From contig SCPD01000025.1 of NCBI GenBank assembly GCA_005502925.1, forward strand, positions 1 to 64,000: a stretch of 64,000 nt of DNA. Reading direction: 5' to 3'. Position 1 is the stretch's first letter; each line of letters starts with the position of its first letter. Positions 8,488-16,842 of the stretch are shown here, in pieces. Under the pieces are notes generated by a model, which saw nothing but the letters and a program-made list of their open reading frames with translations, did not search any database and had not been told where the DNA came from. The stretch is from Rhizobiales bacterium Y(2018). Lineage in GTDB: Bacteria; Pseudomonadota; Alphaproteobacteria; Rhizobiales; Aestuariivirgaceae. The position numbers and the translations under genes are program-made.

Positions 8488-9186
8488 CTACACAGTCACG
8501 CCGAAGATCCTTCCGATCACTGCAGTTGCGATCATCGCGAGAGCACCCCAAAATGTGACCCGGGCGGCGCCTTTGAGCAAGCCTGCACCGCCTGCTGATG
8601 CCCCAAGCGCTCCAAGAGCCGCCAAGGCACCCAGTGTCGTCACCGCGACGCCAGACATGATCTGGGACTCCGGCACCAGCAATGTCACAATAAGAGGAAG
8701 GACGGCGCCGGCGGCGAAAGTCAAAGCGGAAACCAGCGCGGCTTGCAATGGATTGGTCGTTACCGTCTCCGAGATGCCCAACTCGTCACGCGCATGAGCA
8801 CCCAGCGCGTCCTGCGCCATAAGTTGCGTGGCGACCTGACGGGCAAGCTCGCTATCGAGGCCGCGCTCCATGTAGATGCGGGTGAGTTCATCAAGTTCCG
8901 CATCGGGCGCCTCGCGAAGCTCGCGGGTTTCGCGGGCGATGTCGGCCTTCTCGGCATCTGCCTGAGAGCTTACAGAGACATACTCTCCGGCCGCCATCGA
9001 CATCGCCCCGGCGACCAGCCCTGCGAGTCCGGCCACCAGAACCGCGCTGCGCGCCGACCCCGCAGCGGCGATGCCAACGACCAGACTCGCAGTCGAGACG
9101 ATCCCGTCATTCGCGCCGAGGACAGCGGCGCGCAGCCATCCGATACGATGGGCCATGTGGACTTCGGAATGGGAAAGCCTGCTCAT
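8488..9186 (-). CDS. VIT1/CCC1-family Fe2+/Mn2+ transporter
   Basis: 232 aa, normal family length. Typical VIT features: GANDGIVSTASLVVGIAAAG in the first membrane helix, MAAGEYVSVSSQADAEKAD leading into the charged cytosolic metal-binding region (residues 60-130), and three C-terminal membrane helices. Family members move Fe2+ or Mn2+ out of the cytosol, often against H+. A FixK-type box sits 36 nt upstream of the start, so it is probably induced at low oxygen, when ferrous iron rises. The start could be ATG 9186 or 9156. Confidence 0.9.
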   Translation of the reverse strand: MSRLSHSEVHMAHRIGWLRAAVLGANDGIVSTASLVVGIAAAGSARSAVLVAGLAGLVAGAMSMAAGEYVSVSSQADAEKADIARETRELREAPDAELDELTRIYMERGLDSELARQVATQLMAQDALGAHARDELGISETVTTNPLQAALVSALTFAAGAVLPLIVTLLVPESQIMSGVAVTTLGALAALGALGASAGGAGLLKGAARVTFWGALAMIATAVIGRIFGVTV

Positions 9187-9222
9187 TGACTATCTCATTG
9201 TCGATATTGAGGCATTGGCTCA

Positions 9223-9236
9223 TTGACCTGTGTCAA
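9223..9236. promoter_or_regulatory. FixK-type box upstream of VIT transporter
   Basis: TTGACCTGTGTCAA, ending 36 nt from the start at 9186 on the minus strand. It fits TTGA-N6-TCAA. Confidence 0.75.
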
Positions 9237-9286
9237 TCCGGGCAGACGGGGCTGGATGTTCTGCCTGGCCATGTCCCCAATATCTT

Positions 9287-9877
9287 TCACGGGCGCCGCT
9301 TTCGCCCTGTGATCATCGCCCCGACAAGGTTCTCGCGATGCTCCACGCTGGCGACAAGGACACCGACAAGATGGAGACCGACGAGCACAATCGCCAGATT
9401 GGCGGCAATCTCGTGAACGTCCTCCACCCATTCCACTCCCCAATAGGCATCACTCGTCATCATGATGCCTGTTGCTGTCGTAGCCGTCAGAACGAGCAGG
9501 AGAGCGATAACCATCGCGCCGCCGGCCGGATTATGGCCGAGATAGCGCTTGGCGCGAAACCTCGCCGTGTCGAGAAGAAAGCTCAAAATCGTCGACGGGC
9601 GACAGACGAAGTTGCGAAAACGAGCATATGATGTGCCGACAAAGCCCCAGATGACGCGGACCATGAGCAGCCCGACGATCGCGTAGCCCGCCCACTCGTG
9701 AACACGTTTCAGCTCATCACCCGTCAACCATGCGACCGTGAATGCGATGACCAGCGACCAGTGGAACAGGCGCACCATCAGATCCCAGACCTTGATCATC
9801 AATCTGCCCTCTCCGCCGGCGCCGATCGCCGGCGGCTCACCGCCGCCGGCCTCGCCATTGCTGTCGAAGGTCGTCAT
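9287..9877 (-). CDS. Cytochrome b561/Ni-Fe hydrogenase b-type membrane protein
   Basis: 196 aa from the ATG at 9877, which overlaps the stop of the upstream PepSY gene (TGATG) and has GGAGGA before it. After a short soluble lead the core begins IKVWDLMVRLFHWSLVIAF, with four predicted membrane helices and His residues in helix 1 (RLFHWS), at RVHEWAGY, at EDVHEIAAN and at LVGLHLVG, as expected for bis-heme b anchoring. It likely passes electrons between the quinone pool and a periplasmic partner; the PepSY protein may assist. Partner unknown. Confidence 0.85.
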   Translation of the reverse strand: MTTFDSNGEAGGGEPPAIGAGGEGRLMIKVWDLMVRLFHWSLVIAFTVAWLTGDELKRVHEWAGYAIVGLLMVRVIWGFVGTSYARFRNFVCRPSTILSFLLDTARFRAKRYLGHNPAGGAMVIALLLVLTATTATGIMMTSDAYWGVEWVEDVHEIAANLAIVLVGLHLVGVLVASVEHRENLVGAMITGRKRRP

Positions 9878-10164
9878 CAATCCTCCTCCGCCTCGTCACC
9901 GAGGATTTCACCCGTGGCGGGATGGACCAGAACCTCGACACGCTTGCCATCCTTGGCGACGGCATAGACCTCGTAGGCCCCCTTCTCGACCCTGACCTGG
10001 CGAACGTCGTAGCCCTGGGCCGTGAATTTTTCCGTGATCTGCGTGACCGTCAGCCATTTGTCGGGAGGAACATTAAGCTGCGCTTCATCTTCGGAAGCGA
10101 TGGCCAATCCTGCGCCTCCGAACAAGCCAGCCACAAGAATCGCGGGAATCAGGAATTTCTTCAT
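9877..10164 (-). CDS. PepSY-domain periplasmic protein
   Basis: 95 aa. Signal peptide at residues 1-24 (LAIAS-E), then one PepSY unit: LTVTQITEKFTAQGYDVRQV followed by YEVYAVAKDGKRVEVLVHP and the typical ending TGEILGDE. Translationally coupled to the cytochrome b gene below it. PepSY proteins of this size often accompany membrane cytochromes and two-component systems; their molecular role is not settled. Divergent from a second PepSY gene at 10308, with an FNR-like box in between. Confidence 0.85.
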   Translation of the reverse strand: MKKFLIPAILVAGLFGGAGLAIASEDEAQLNVPPDKWLTVTQITEKFTAQGYDVRQVRVEKGAYEVYAVAKDGKRVEVLVHPATGEILGDEAEED

Positions 10165-10250
10165 TTCTCTTCTCCATGTCGATATGACCGGAGCGCCTTC
10201 TGCAATCCGATGCCGGCGGATAATGCCCGAGGCGGCCTGACAGCTTCCCT

Positions 10251-10264
10251 TTGATCCATGTCAG
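10251..10264. promoter_or_regulatory. FNR/FixK-like box between divergent PepSY genes
   Basis: TTGATCCATGTCAG, one mismatch in the last base of the consensus. It lies 86 nt from the minus-strand start (10164) and 43 nt from the plus-strand start (10308) and could serve either. Confidence 0.55.
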
Positions 10265-10307
10265 GGACCTGTCAGATTCGATGCGATATCGAACGCGACG
10301 GAAAATT

Positions 10308-10625
10308 ATGATGATGACCCGTAGAGCACTCCTTCTCGCATCTGCTGCCCTGTTGTCAGGCGCAGCACTCGCGAGTGCCGAAGACGATATTGATGACGAT
10401 CACAACGAGGCCCGCCGCGCCGTGGAGCAGGGCCGTGCGCGTCCGCTTGCGGAAATCCTCAGTCGAATCCAACCTCGCCTCGGCGGGAAAGTGATCGGCG
10501 TCGAGCTCGAGCGCGAGCATGAGCGCTATATCTATGAGCTCAAGGTCGTGACAGCGGGCGGCAAGCTTCGAGAGATATATGTGGATGCGACGACGGGTGA
10601 GATGCTGACGAGCGAGGAGGAATAA
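10308..10625 (+). CDS. PepSY-domain periplasmic protein
   Basis: 105 aa from the first of three successive ATGs (10308); the open frame reaches 10251 but that start lies inside the FNR-like box. Signal peptide to about ALASA-E. An acidic/His stretch EDDIDDDHNEARR precedes a PepSY unit (LAEILSRIQPRLGGKVIGVEL ... EIYVDATTGEMLTSEEE). The stop overlaps the start of the response regulator (TAATG), so it is the first gene of a three-gene signalling operon and may feed the kinase with a periplasmic cue. This is inference from context. Confidence 0.82.
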   Translation: MMMTRRALLLASAALLSGAALASAEDDIDDDHNEARRAVEQGRARPLAEILSRIQPRLGGKVIGVELEREHERYIYELKVVTAGGKLREIYVDATTGEMLTSEEE

Positions 10626-11290
10626 TGCGCATACTCCTCGTCGAGGACGATGTGCGGATTGCGCGTGAGATCGCTGCCACCCTGCAAGCCGCCGGTTACA
10701 TGGTCGAAACCGTGGGCGACGGTGAAGCGGCCTGGTTCCGCGGCGAGACGGAAGACTATGACCTGATCGTCCTTGATCTCGGCCTGCCTAAGATGGATGG
10801 CCTCGCCATTCTCAAGCGCTGGCGGGCGGCGGGCCACTCGCTGCCGGTCCTGGTCCTCACCGCTCGTGGAACGTGGCCTGAGCGTGTGGAGGGTATCAAT
10901 GCGGGGGCCGATGATTACCTGCCCAAGCCGTTTCAGATGGAGGAAATGCTCGCCCGCATCCGCGCCCTTATCCGGCGCTCCGCGGGCTTAGGCACATCCG
11001 TAATTGAGTCCGGTCCAATAAGTCTTGACACGCGCGCAATGCGCGTAACGCTCAATGGCATGCCCATGGCTCTTTCGCCGCTCGAATATCGACTGCTGTC
11101 CTATCTCATGCACCACAAAGGCCGCGTCGTCCCCGGTTCGGAATTGCTCGAGCATCTTTATGGTGCCGGCGACAACCACGAAGTCAATGCCCTCGAAGCG
11201 GTGGTGGGGCGTTTGCGGAGAAAGCTCGGAGCCAAGACGATCGAAACACGGCGTGGCTTCGGCTACTCGATGCCAGGATCAGTTGCATGA
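10625..11290 (+). CDS. OmpR-family response regulator
   Basis: 221 aa. Receiver domain with the acidic pair (LLVEDD), phospho-acceptor Asp in LIVLDLGLPKMDG (residue about 51) and Lys in ADDYLPKPF; C-terminal winged helix from about 130 (LSPLEYRLLSYLMHHKGRVV, VNALEAVVGRLRRKL). PhoP/QseB-like. Start overlaps the PepSY stop and its end overlaps the kinase start, so all three are coupled. Probably regulates metal or envelope stress genes nearby (Spy-like, VIT, cytochrome b); target genes cannot be read directly. Confidence 0.92.
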   Translation: MRILLVEDDVRIAREIAATLQAAGYMVETVGDGEAAWFRGETEDYDLIVLDLGLPKMDGLAILKRWRAAGHSLPVLVLTARGTWPERVEGINAGADDYLPKPFQMEEMLARIRALIRRSAGLGTSVIESGPISLDTRAMRVTLNGMPMALSPLEYRLLSYLMHHKGRVVPGSELLEHLYGAGDNHEVNALEAVVGRLRRKLGAKTIETRRGFGYSMPGSVA

Positions 11291-12666
11291 GACGCGGGTC
11301 CCTGCGCCTGCGCCTTTTGCTGGCAGGAGCGATCTCGATCCTCGTTGCCCTGACGCTATCGGCAGTAGGGCTCACTGTCCTCTTCAAGCGACATGTCGAG
11401 CGCCGCGTCGAGGCCGAGCTTGCCGTCTATCTCGATCAGATCGTAGCCGGACTCGATCGCGGGGTGAGTGGTGCGCCGGTAATGTCCAGATCGCCCGTCG
11501 ATCCGCGGTTCATGGAGCCGCTCTCCGGGCTCTACTGGCAGGTTCAGCTCAGCAAAACCACGCTGCGGTCGCGCTCTCTGTGGGACAGCCGGCTTACGTT
11601 GCCACTGGACGAGCTTGCCGACGGTGCAGTTCACCGGCATCATATTGCGGGATCGAATGGCGCTCAGCTCATCGCCGTCGAGCGCAGCGTTACGTTGCCA
11701 GAACGCCTGGGCGGCGGCACAATGCGCGCGGCCGCGGCACTTGACGCGGCTGATGTTACAGCGGCAACGCGCGCCTTTGCGGTCGATCTCCTGCCCTACC
11801 TTTTTCTGATCGCCGCCTTGCTGATCGCGGCGGGCTATGCGCAGATCGCGATCGGGTTGCAGCCGCTCACCGCCGTACGCAAACGCCTTTCGGCGATCAG
11901 GGAGCACAAGACGCGCCGGCTCGGACAGGGTTTTCCGGACGAGATCGTGCCCTTAGCGGAAGAGGTCGACGCACTGCTCGAGGCGCGGGAAAGGCAGATC
12001 GGGAAAGCACGCGCACGAGCCGGCGATCTGGCGCACGGTTTGAAGACGCCATTGCAGGTGCTTTCGGGCGATGTGGAGCGTCTGCGGATAAAAGGAGAAA
12101 TTGAGATCGCCGCCGAGATAGAACAAGTTGCCACCGCCATGCAACGGCACGTCGATCGTGAGCTTGCTCGGGCCCGCATTGGTGCGGGTGGTGGGCAAGA
12201 CGCCTGTGCCGCTCTTGCCGAGGTGGTCGAAAGGGTCGTCGCGGTTATGGTCAGGACGCCCGCCGGCGCCGGCCTCAATTGGTCCATCGACATTCCACCC
12301 GGCACAATTGCCCGGATTGACCCGGACGATCTGGCGGAAGTGGTCGGAAATCTTGCCGAGAATGCCGCGCGCCACGCACAGACTGAGGTTTCGATACATA
12401 CGCGCCGCGAAGGCGGTTTTATCGTCCTGACTATTGCCGACGATGGCGAGGGCATCCCGCCGGAACAGCTCGAGGAAGCCCTTTCGCGCGGCGGCCGTCT
12501 CGATCGGTCCGGAAGCGGCGCCGGGCTCGGTCTCTCGATTGTCGGCGATATTGCAGAAGCCTGGGATGGGCGCTTCGAAATCCGCAACACCGCCGCAGGG
12601 TTCGAGGCGGAAATCTGCGTACCCCATCCTGGGTCTCCGCTCGCGGCCAATCAGAAGCAAGGCTGA
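11287..12666 (+). CDS. Sensor histidine kinase
   Basis: 459 aa. Membrane helix near residues 10-33, a periplasmic segment to about 160, a second helix (FLIAALLIAAGYAQIAIG), HAMP-like linker, then HisKA with LAHGLKTPLQVLSGDVERL (His in the phosphorylation box) and an HATPase domain with NLAENAARHAQ, ADDGEGIPPEQ and GSGAGLGLSIV. QseC/PhoQ-like layout and length. Overlaps the response regulator by 4 bp. The ligand sensed is unknown; the PepSY partner and neighbouring metal genes suggest a metal or redox cue. Confidence 0.92.
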   Translation: MRRGSLRLRLLLAGAISILVALTLSAVGLTVLFKRHVERRVEAELAVYLDQIVAGLDRGVSGAPVMSRSPVDPRFMEPLSGLYWQVQLSKTTLRSRSLWDSRLTLPLDELADGAVHRHHIAGSNGAQLIAVERSVTLPERLGGGTMRAAAALDAADVTAATRAFAVDLLPYLFLIAALLIAAGYAQIAIGLQPLTAVRKRLSAIREHKTRRLGQGFPDEIVPLAEEVDALLEARERQIGKARARAGDLAHGLKTPLQVLSGDVERLRIKGEIEIAAEIEQVATAMQRHVDRELARARIGAGGGQDACAALAEVVERVVAVMVRTPAGAGLNWSIDIPPGTIARIDPDDLAEVVGNLAENAARHAQTEVSIHTRREGGFIVLTIADDGEGIPPEQLEEALSRGGRLDRSGSGAGLGLSIVGDIAEAWDGRFEIRNTAAGFEAEICVPHPGSPLAANQKQG

Positions 12667-12793
12667 GGTTCGCTTGGGCAGCACCTTGGCCATAAAAGAT
12701 GATTGTCCAGGCCGGAGTAAATTGCCGCCACCCTGAAGTTCATAGTAACCTGCTCAGATGCAATCGGCATCAACGAAAATGGGAGAGCCCAAA

Positions 12794-12982
12794 ATGATCA
12801 ATAGCCGCTACAAAAAACTCTCGGGAATGCACGCAGGGCATACTTATATCGTTAGCGCTCCATATGGAGAGATTGAATCGCCGATGCGTTGGATGCTTCA
12901 CATGGAAGGCAATGAAGAGGAAAAGTTCGTTGCTGCCGAGGATGAGCTGGCTGATACGAAGCTCTGGCAGTCCCTAGCTTAG
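12794..12982 (+). CDS. Small hypothetical protein
   Basis: 62 aa from the ATG at 12794, chosen because GGGAGAG lies 8 bases upstream; the frame opens earlier at 12758. No family recognised. Sequence is hydrophilic with a central YIVSAPYGEIESPMRWMLHM and an acidic C-terminus (NEEEKFVAAEDELAD). No signal or membrane helix. It stands alone between the kinase and the convergent CYTH/CHAD gene. A TTGA-N6-TCAA sequence begins two bases after its stop and is probably chance. Confidence 0.5.
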   Translation: MINSRYKKLSGMHAGHTYIVSAPYGEIESPMRWMLHMEGNEEEKFVAAEDELADTKLWQSLA

Positions 12983-13131
12983 ATTGACCCTATTCAATCG
13001 ATCCGGTCGATTAGTCACCCGAATCACGAAGTGAGCATTGTCCGTTGCAAGTAAAATATCTCAACATTATTTAGGGCACTACTGCCTGGTGGGACGAGGA
13101 AGAGACTTAAGACAATGCGGCCACAACGGGG

Positions 13132-14655
13132 CTAGCATTCTATCCAGAACGGCTTCTGTTTGCGGAGCTGGGTTCGCTGGCTCTCGGCTTCAACCAGCAG
13201 GGCTTGTTCGATTTCCCTGTTTCTCGGCGCTGAGGCCGCGTGTCTATTTATCTTGTCATGCTGACGCCCCAGCAGCCTTTTCATAGACGCAATATCCGTC
13301 AGCTCCCCGAGTGTATCTTGCAAGCTTTCGGCTGCCTGTAGGCAGCCGTTGTAGCGGTCCCTTTGTTTGACGAAGAGGCTGCCGAAGAATTCGCAGGCAT
13401 ACCGGAATTTTTTACTCTGGATACGGAAGCGATGGCGTTGATCAGGTTCAAGACGTGAAATTTTGTCAAACTTGCGCAGCTTTCGCCATCGCCGCTCTAG
13501 TATCCGGATCGCGCCATCTTTGACCTTTTCTGCGCCAAGTGTGCTTCGCTCGCAATTCTTGGGCCTAGTCAATGGGCCGCACTCGATAAAGGCGACAAGA
13601 TCGATCAGACGCCGACAGAAACGTGTCGAACGCAACATCGCGACCACTTTCGCATAGGCTGCCTCGCGCTTTTCGCGAAGCGCAAGCAAGGTAACCGTGC
13701 TGGGCAAAGAATTGCCGGCATGCTCCAGGCTCGCGATCAGGATGTCGAGGTCCCGTATCTTGCCGAGTGTCCTAAAGACCCGTCTGGTTTCTAGGCGGAG
13801 CACCGATAGCTTCCGCTTCGGAAGGAGCGCCCCATGAAAAGAGAGAAGTGAGCGAAACCGCCGGATCGCGACTCTCATTTGATGCAGTGGTTCCGGTTCA
13901 GGGCTATTTAGCAGCAAAGTGGCATTGACCGCGAATTGGCGAATACACGCAGAGGCAATTACATGAAACGCCGCTGCCGCCGTCATGTTCTCGGCGAGTT
14001 GAACAGGGCTGGCCTTCACGGCATGCCCGGCTTCTCCCCCTAATAGCAGATACCCTCGATCAGCCTTACTCGCCATTTCGAGGCGCAATGGTATAGTCTG
14101 GACGACTTCCCGAGCGAGCTCGAATACGGCCTTAACCTTGCCTCTACGGAGTTCGACTTCAAGTTCACAGATGGGTTCGCTTCCGGATTCGATCCGAACC
14201 ATGCCTTCGTCCAAGGTTACACTAATATTGTTGTTCTTCCGCTGAAGAAGCCATTCCGTGCGCTGGACATCGATACGAAAAACGGGCCGCAATGATTGAC
14301 GCAATTTCTTGTATATTGCGGACGGGAAGTGCTTGCGGATCGCATCGATATCCGGCTTATCGCCGATGAGTTCGGTTTCATATTCCTCGCGAATGAACAA
14401 TCCATTTGATCGGGCAGCTTGTAGCTTCAAGGTTTGGATCGTCCGATCATTGGACGTGCGCAAGCGCAGCGACATGCCGGCTTCGTGAAGCACGTGGTCA
14501 GGGGTATCGAAATAGACCGATACAAGTGCCTTTATGGTCGGGCGAATGGAAACAAGCGATCGATGAGACACCAGTCGGCTTATATCGTGGGATTCTACCG
14601 CAAATTTCAGCTCGGTCTCGAGGATACTCGGTTTGCCGCGCGAGACAGGAGACAT
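13132..14655 (-). CDS. CYTH and CHAD domain protein
   Basis: 507 aa. N-terminal CYTH domain (residues about 10-205) with the signature ETELKFAV and later RLRTSNDRTIQTLKL, a triphosphate-binding tunnel fold; C-terminal CHAD helical domain (about 230-500) with LHQMRVAIRRFRSLLSFHG and KDLD-like RDLDILIASL. CHAD domains bind polyphosphate and CYTH proteins hydrolyse triphosphates, so a polyphosphate-linked role is likely. A perfect FNR-type box lies 73 nt upstream, which would tie it to low oxygen. Starts at the second of two in-frame codons (TTG ATG). Confidence 0.88.
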   Translation of the reverse strand: MSPVSRGKPSILETELKFAVESHDISRLVSHRSLVSIRPTIKALVSVYFDTPDHVLHEAGMSLRLRTSNDRTIQTLKLQAARSNGLFIREEYETELIGDKPDIDAIRKHFPSAIYKKLRQSLRPVFRIDVQRTEWLLQRKNNNISVTLDEGMVRIESGSEPICELEVELRRGKVKAVFELAREVVQTIPLRLEMASKADRGYLLLGGEAGHAVKASPVQLAENMTAAAAFHVIASACIRQFAVNATLLLNSPEPEPLHQMRVAIRRFRSLLSFHGALLPKRKLSVLRLETRRVFRTLGKIRDLDILIASLEHAGNSLPSTVTLLALREKREAAYAKVVAMLRSTRFCRRLIDLVAFIECGPLTRPKNCERSTLGAEKVKDGAIRILERRWRKLRKFDKISRLEPDQRHRFRIQSKKFRYACEFFGSLFVKQRDRYNGCLQAAESLQDTLGELTDIASMKRLLGRQHDKINRHAASAPRNREIEQALLVEAESQRTQLRKQKPFWIEC

Positions 14656-14728
14656 CAATGAAGCGCCTATGATGAAACATCGATAGTTCAGCCAAGTTCG
14701 AGAGTATAGGCCGTGTCTGCGAGAGGTG

Positions 14729-14742
14729 ATTGATTTGGATCA
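14729..14742. promoter_or_regulatory. FNR/FixK box upstream of CYTH/CHAD gene
   Basis: TTGATTTGGATCAA, perfect TTGAT-N4-ATCAA, ending 73 nt from the minus-strand start at 14655. Confidence 0.8.
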
Positions 14743-14841
14743 AGCTCCCGAGGATTTAGCCCCGGCTAGAGTGAGTTCCATTGGTTTACTATCGAGAGTT
14801 ACACAAAGCGCCGGCGGCGGGCTATGTGGGCAGGAAATCCT

Positions 14842-15000
14842 TCACTTGCTCCTCAATCCAGACAGTGACTTCGCCACGGTGGCTTCGAATTGCCACGGCG
14901 CTCGATATTCTGCTCTATAGCCTCGTTGACGCGCCAAGGCACTCTGGACCATGTGGTTCTTCCGTGTCAGAAGAAATCTCATCACCTCGGAATTTGGCAT
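14842..15000 (-). CDS. Putative small protein
   Basis: 52 aa, beginning MPNSEVMRFLLTRKNHMVQS, rich in Arg and aromatic residues (ARQRGYRAEYRAPWQFE). I include it because AAGGAG stands 8 bases before the ATG. No family recognised and no membrane helix. It points toward the CYTH/CHAD gene but is separated from it by the FNR box, so it is not in that operon. It may be spurious. Confidence 0.35.
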   Translation of the reverse strand: MPNSEVMRFLLTRKNHMVQSALARQRGYRAEYRAPWQFEATVAKSLSGLRSK

Positions 15001-15124
15001 AACCAGGACTCCTTTTCGCGCGCTCTGTCGAATTTGGAGAGGCACAAGGTTCAAGATTCAATTCAGGACCGCTGCCAGGATGCATTGAGGATGGCGGGCT
15101 CAGTGTGATTGGCTTCATATGAAC

Positions 15125-15712
15125 TCATCGAAGAAGCGATTCTCCATCGTGAGATTCGGCTGTCACACCTTTCGAAACCTGCTTGCCATAGACGCCTCGA
15201 TTCCATGGTGCCCAGATCAGCAGACGTGCCATGCCGCAGAAGCCTGTGATACCGGCCACGATCAACCCCGCCCCTACAAATGCAGGGATGGCGAGGAGCC
15301 AGGGAGAGATAAGAATTCCAAGGAGAGTGCCGAGGAACACCATGCTGCCGGCGCCGATCTGCACCTGACGTTGCAGTTCCAGCGGTTGTTTGGGATCCTT
15401 GGAGACCGGCAGGCCTGCCTTCTTCCAGGCATCGAGCCCGCCCTCGATGATAAAAGCCTCACAGGTTCCCGATACCTTGCTAGCGAGCAGTGGCGCGCTA
15501 TTCGTCGTGCGGGCGCCGCTGCGGCAGTAAAAGATCACCGGTCTGCCGGCGTCCAAGGAGATATCATTGCGGTTAAACTCCGACAGAGGAAGGTGGTGCG
15601 CACCCGGAATCCACTCACGTGCGTGTTCGTCTGCCGCGCGGATATCGACGAGGACGGCGCCGTTGTCGAGTAGGCGCTTGGCATGCTCAGGTGTGATAAT
15701 ACGAGGCGACAT
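15125..15712 (-). CDS. Rhodanese with C-terminal DUF2892 membrane segment
   Basis: 195 aa from the ATG at 15712 (GGAGA upstream). Residues 1-110 are a rhodanese domain: LVDIRAADEHAREWIPGAHH, with the catalytic Cys in VIFYCRSGARTTNS. Residues 120-180 carry two membrane helices of the DUF2892 type (GSMVFLGTLLGILISPWLLA and a second). This is the Blh/YgaP layout, moving sulfane sulfur at the membrane. It follows a BigR-like repressor by 31 bp and forms a sulfide-response operon with it. Confidence 0.9.
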   Translation of the reverse strand: MSPRIITPEHAKRLLDNGAVLVDIRAADEHAREWIPGAHHLPLSEFNRNDISLDAGRPVIFYCRSGARTTNSAPLLASKVSGTCEAFIIEGGLDAWKKAGLPVSKDPKQPLELQRQVQIGAGSMVFLGTLLGILISPWLLAIPAFVGAGLIVAGITGFCGMARLLIWAPWNRGVYGKQVSKGVTAESHDGESLLR

Positions 15713-15743
15713 CGTTGTCTCCAATTCATTCCAGATTCGACGA

Positions 15744-16061
15744 TCAGCCGGAACGGCAGAAGAGGTTGTGCAGAGTGGCGAAGAGCTGCTCGATGCGCGG
15801 ATCGGAGATCCGGTACCACAGCGTTTGGCTTTCGCGTCGGTACGTAACGAGGCCTTCATCACGCATCTTGGCGAGATGCTGCGAGAGCGCGGACTGGGAC
15901 AGACCGACCGCCTCAGCAAGCGAATTAACGTTGGCCTCACCCCACTCTACCAGCTTGCACAGGATCATGAGCCGTCGCTCGTTGGCGAGCGTCCGCAGAA
16001 TGTCCGCCACTTTGGTTGCTTTCACCTCGAAGGATTTCGTATCGAACGCTTGCTTCGCCAC
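15744..16061 (-). CDS. ArsR-family regulator, BigR/SqrR-like
   Basis: 105 aa, GTG start. ArsR winged helix with NERRLMILCKLVEWGEANV, VGLSQSALSQHLAKMRDEG and a C-terminal LFCRSG. The two Cys residues (one in helix 2, one near the end) match the redox pair of BigR, YgaV and SqrR, which form a disulfide or tetrasulfide with reactive sulfur and let go of DNA. Gene order with a DUF2892 rhodanese is that of the known BigR operons. The AT-rich upstream region carries two AGAAG repeats (about 16065-16110 on the minus strand), a possible operator. Confidence 0.85.
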   Translation of the reverse strand: MAKQAFDTKSFEVKATKVADILRTLANERRLMILCKLVEWGEANVNSLAEAVGLSQSALSQHLAKMRDEGLVTYRRESQTLWYRISDPRIEQLFATLHNLFCRSG

Positions 16062-16535
16062 CTACTTGCCCTTCTAAATTAGCTGTTACTTATGTAGCTA
16101 CTTCTAATATAACATCAAGGGGCGAACGATGCCATTATGGGAGCTTCAATCTCAGGCTCGAAAGCCCCCTGGCCGGCGAAAATGAATGGCGTGCGCCATC
16201 TCAGTAATACTCAAGGGTGATGCCGACGTCGGCGTCCGGCCTAGTTTCGGCGCCCCGGTAGTGGCATCCCGTGACCAAGAGTTGAAAATCGGCAAGGTCG
16301 GCGATGGGAATGCACTGCAAACGGGCCAGCGGCAGTCAAGCACGGCTGGCAATAAAATGAACTATCTAAACGCTCCCACCCAAGCGGGAGTTCTGATGGT
16401 ATTGTGACCAAACCGGTCGGATCGAGGGCCTTGCGGGTTGGACGAGCTACGAAGCTTCCCGGCCGTGTTATTGAAATCATACCGCGGGAAGGGAATATCG
16501 TCGCAGGCCCTGCCATTATCGCGAGTTTCGATACA
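16062..16535. other. Gene-poor stretch
   Basis: Besides the likely BigR operator next to 16061, I see no gene with a ribosome site or a recognisable domain. Short open frames on both strands look like noise or decay. Confidence 0.5.
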
Positions 16536-16678
16536 TCAGAAATTGAGCATCAGCCGCAGGCTGGCGCGCAGCGGTTCGTTACGCCGCACGCCGTTGTAGC
16601 GAATGGCATATGGTTTTCAAAGACTGCGCTGTTCGTCATGTCCAGCGGTGCGAGCTGATCACCGGCACCGATCTCGTC
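16536..16678 (-). pseudogene. Remnant of outer-membrane barrel C-terminus
   Basis: On the minus strand a frame from about 16678 reads DEIGAGDQLAPLDMTNSAVF then, after a one-base shift, AIRYNGVRRNEPLRASLRLM and LNF with a stop at 16536. Alternating residues and a terminal Phe are typical of outer-membrane beta-barrel ends. No start or ribosome site remains. Probably the surviving tail of a deleted gene. Exact family not identified. Confidence 0.4.
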
Positions 16679-16842
16679 ATTAATGAGTAGGAGTAGGCGC
16701 TACGAACTTGAGCACCCACACTAAAGATTGCGCAAGGTTACGCGATTCAGAAACCGATCGCTTCCTCGGTATAGTTCCCCATTTGATATGCCAGAAGCGG
16801 CACTGTTCAAGCAAGTGATCCCCGAAAATAGTATCTCTGTAC

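Noticed and set aside
12984-12997. TTGACCCTATTCAA, fits TTGA-N6-TCAA
   Set aside because: It lies just after the stop of the 12794 gene and far from any start codon in a useful direction. Probably chance, so not counted among the 24.
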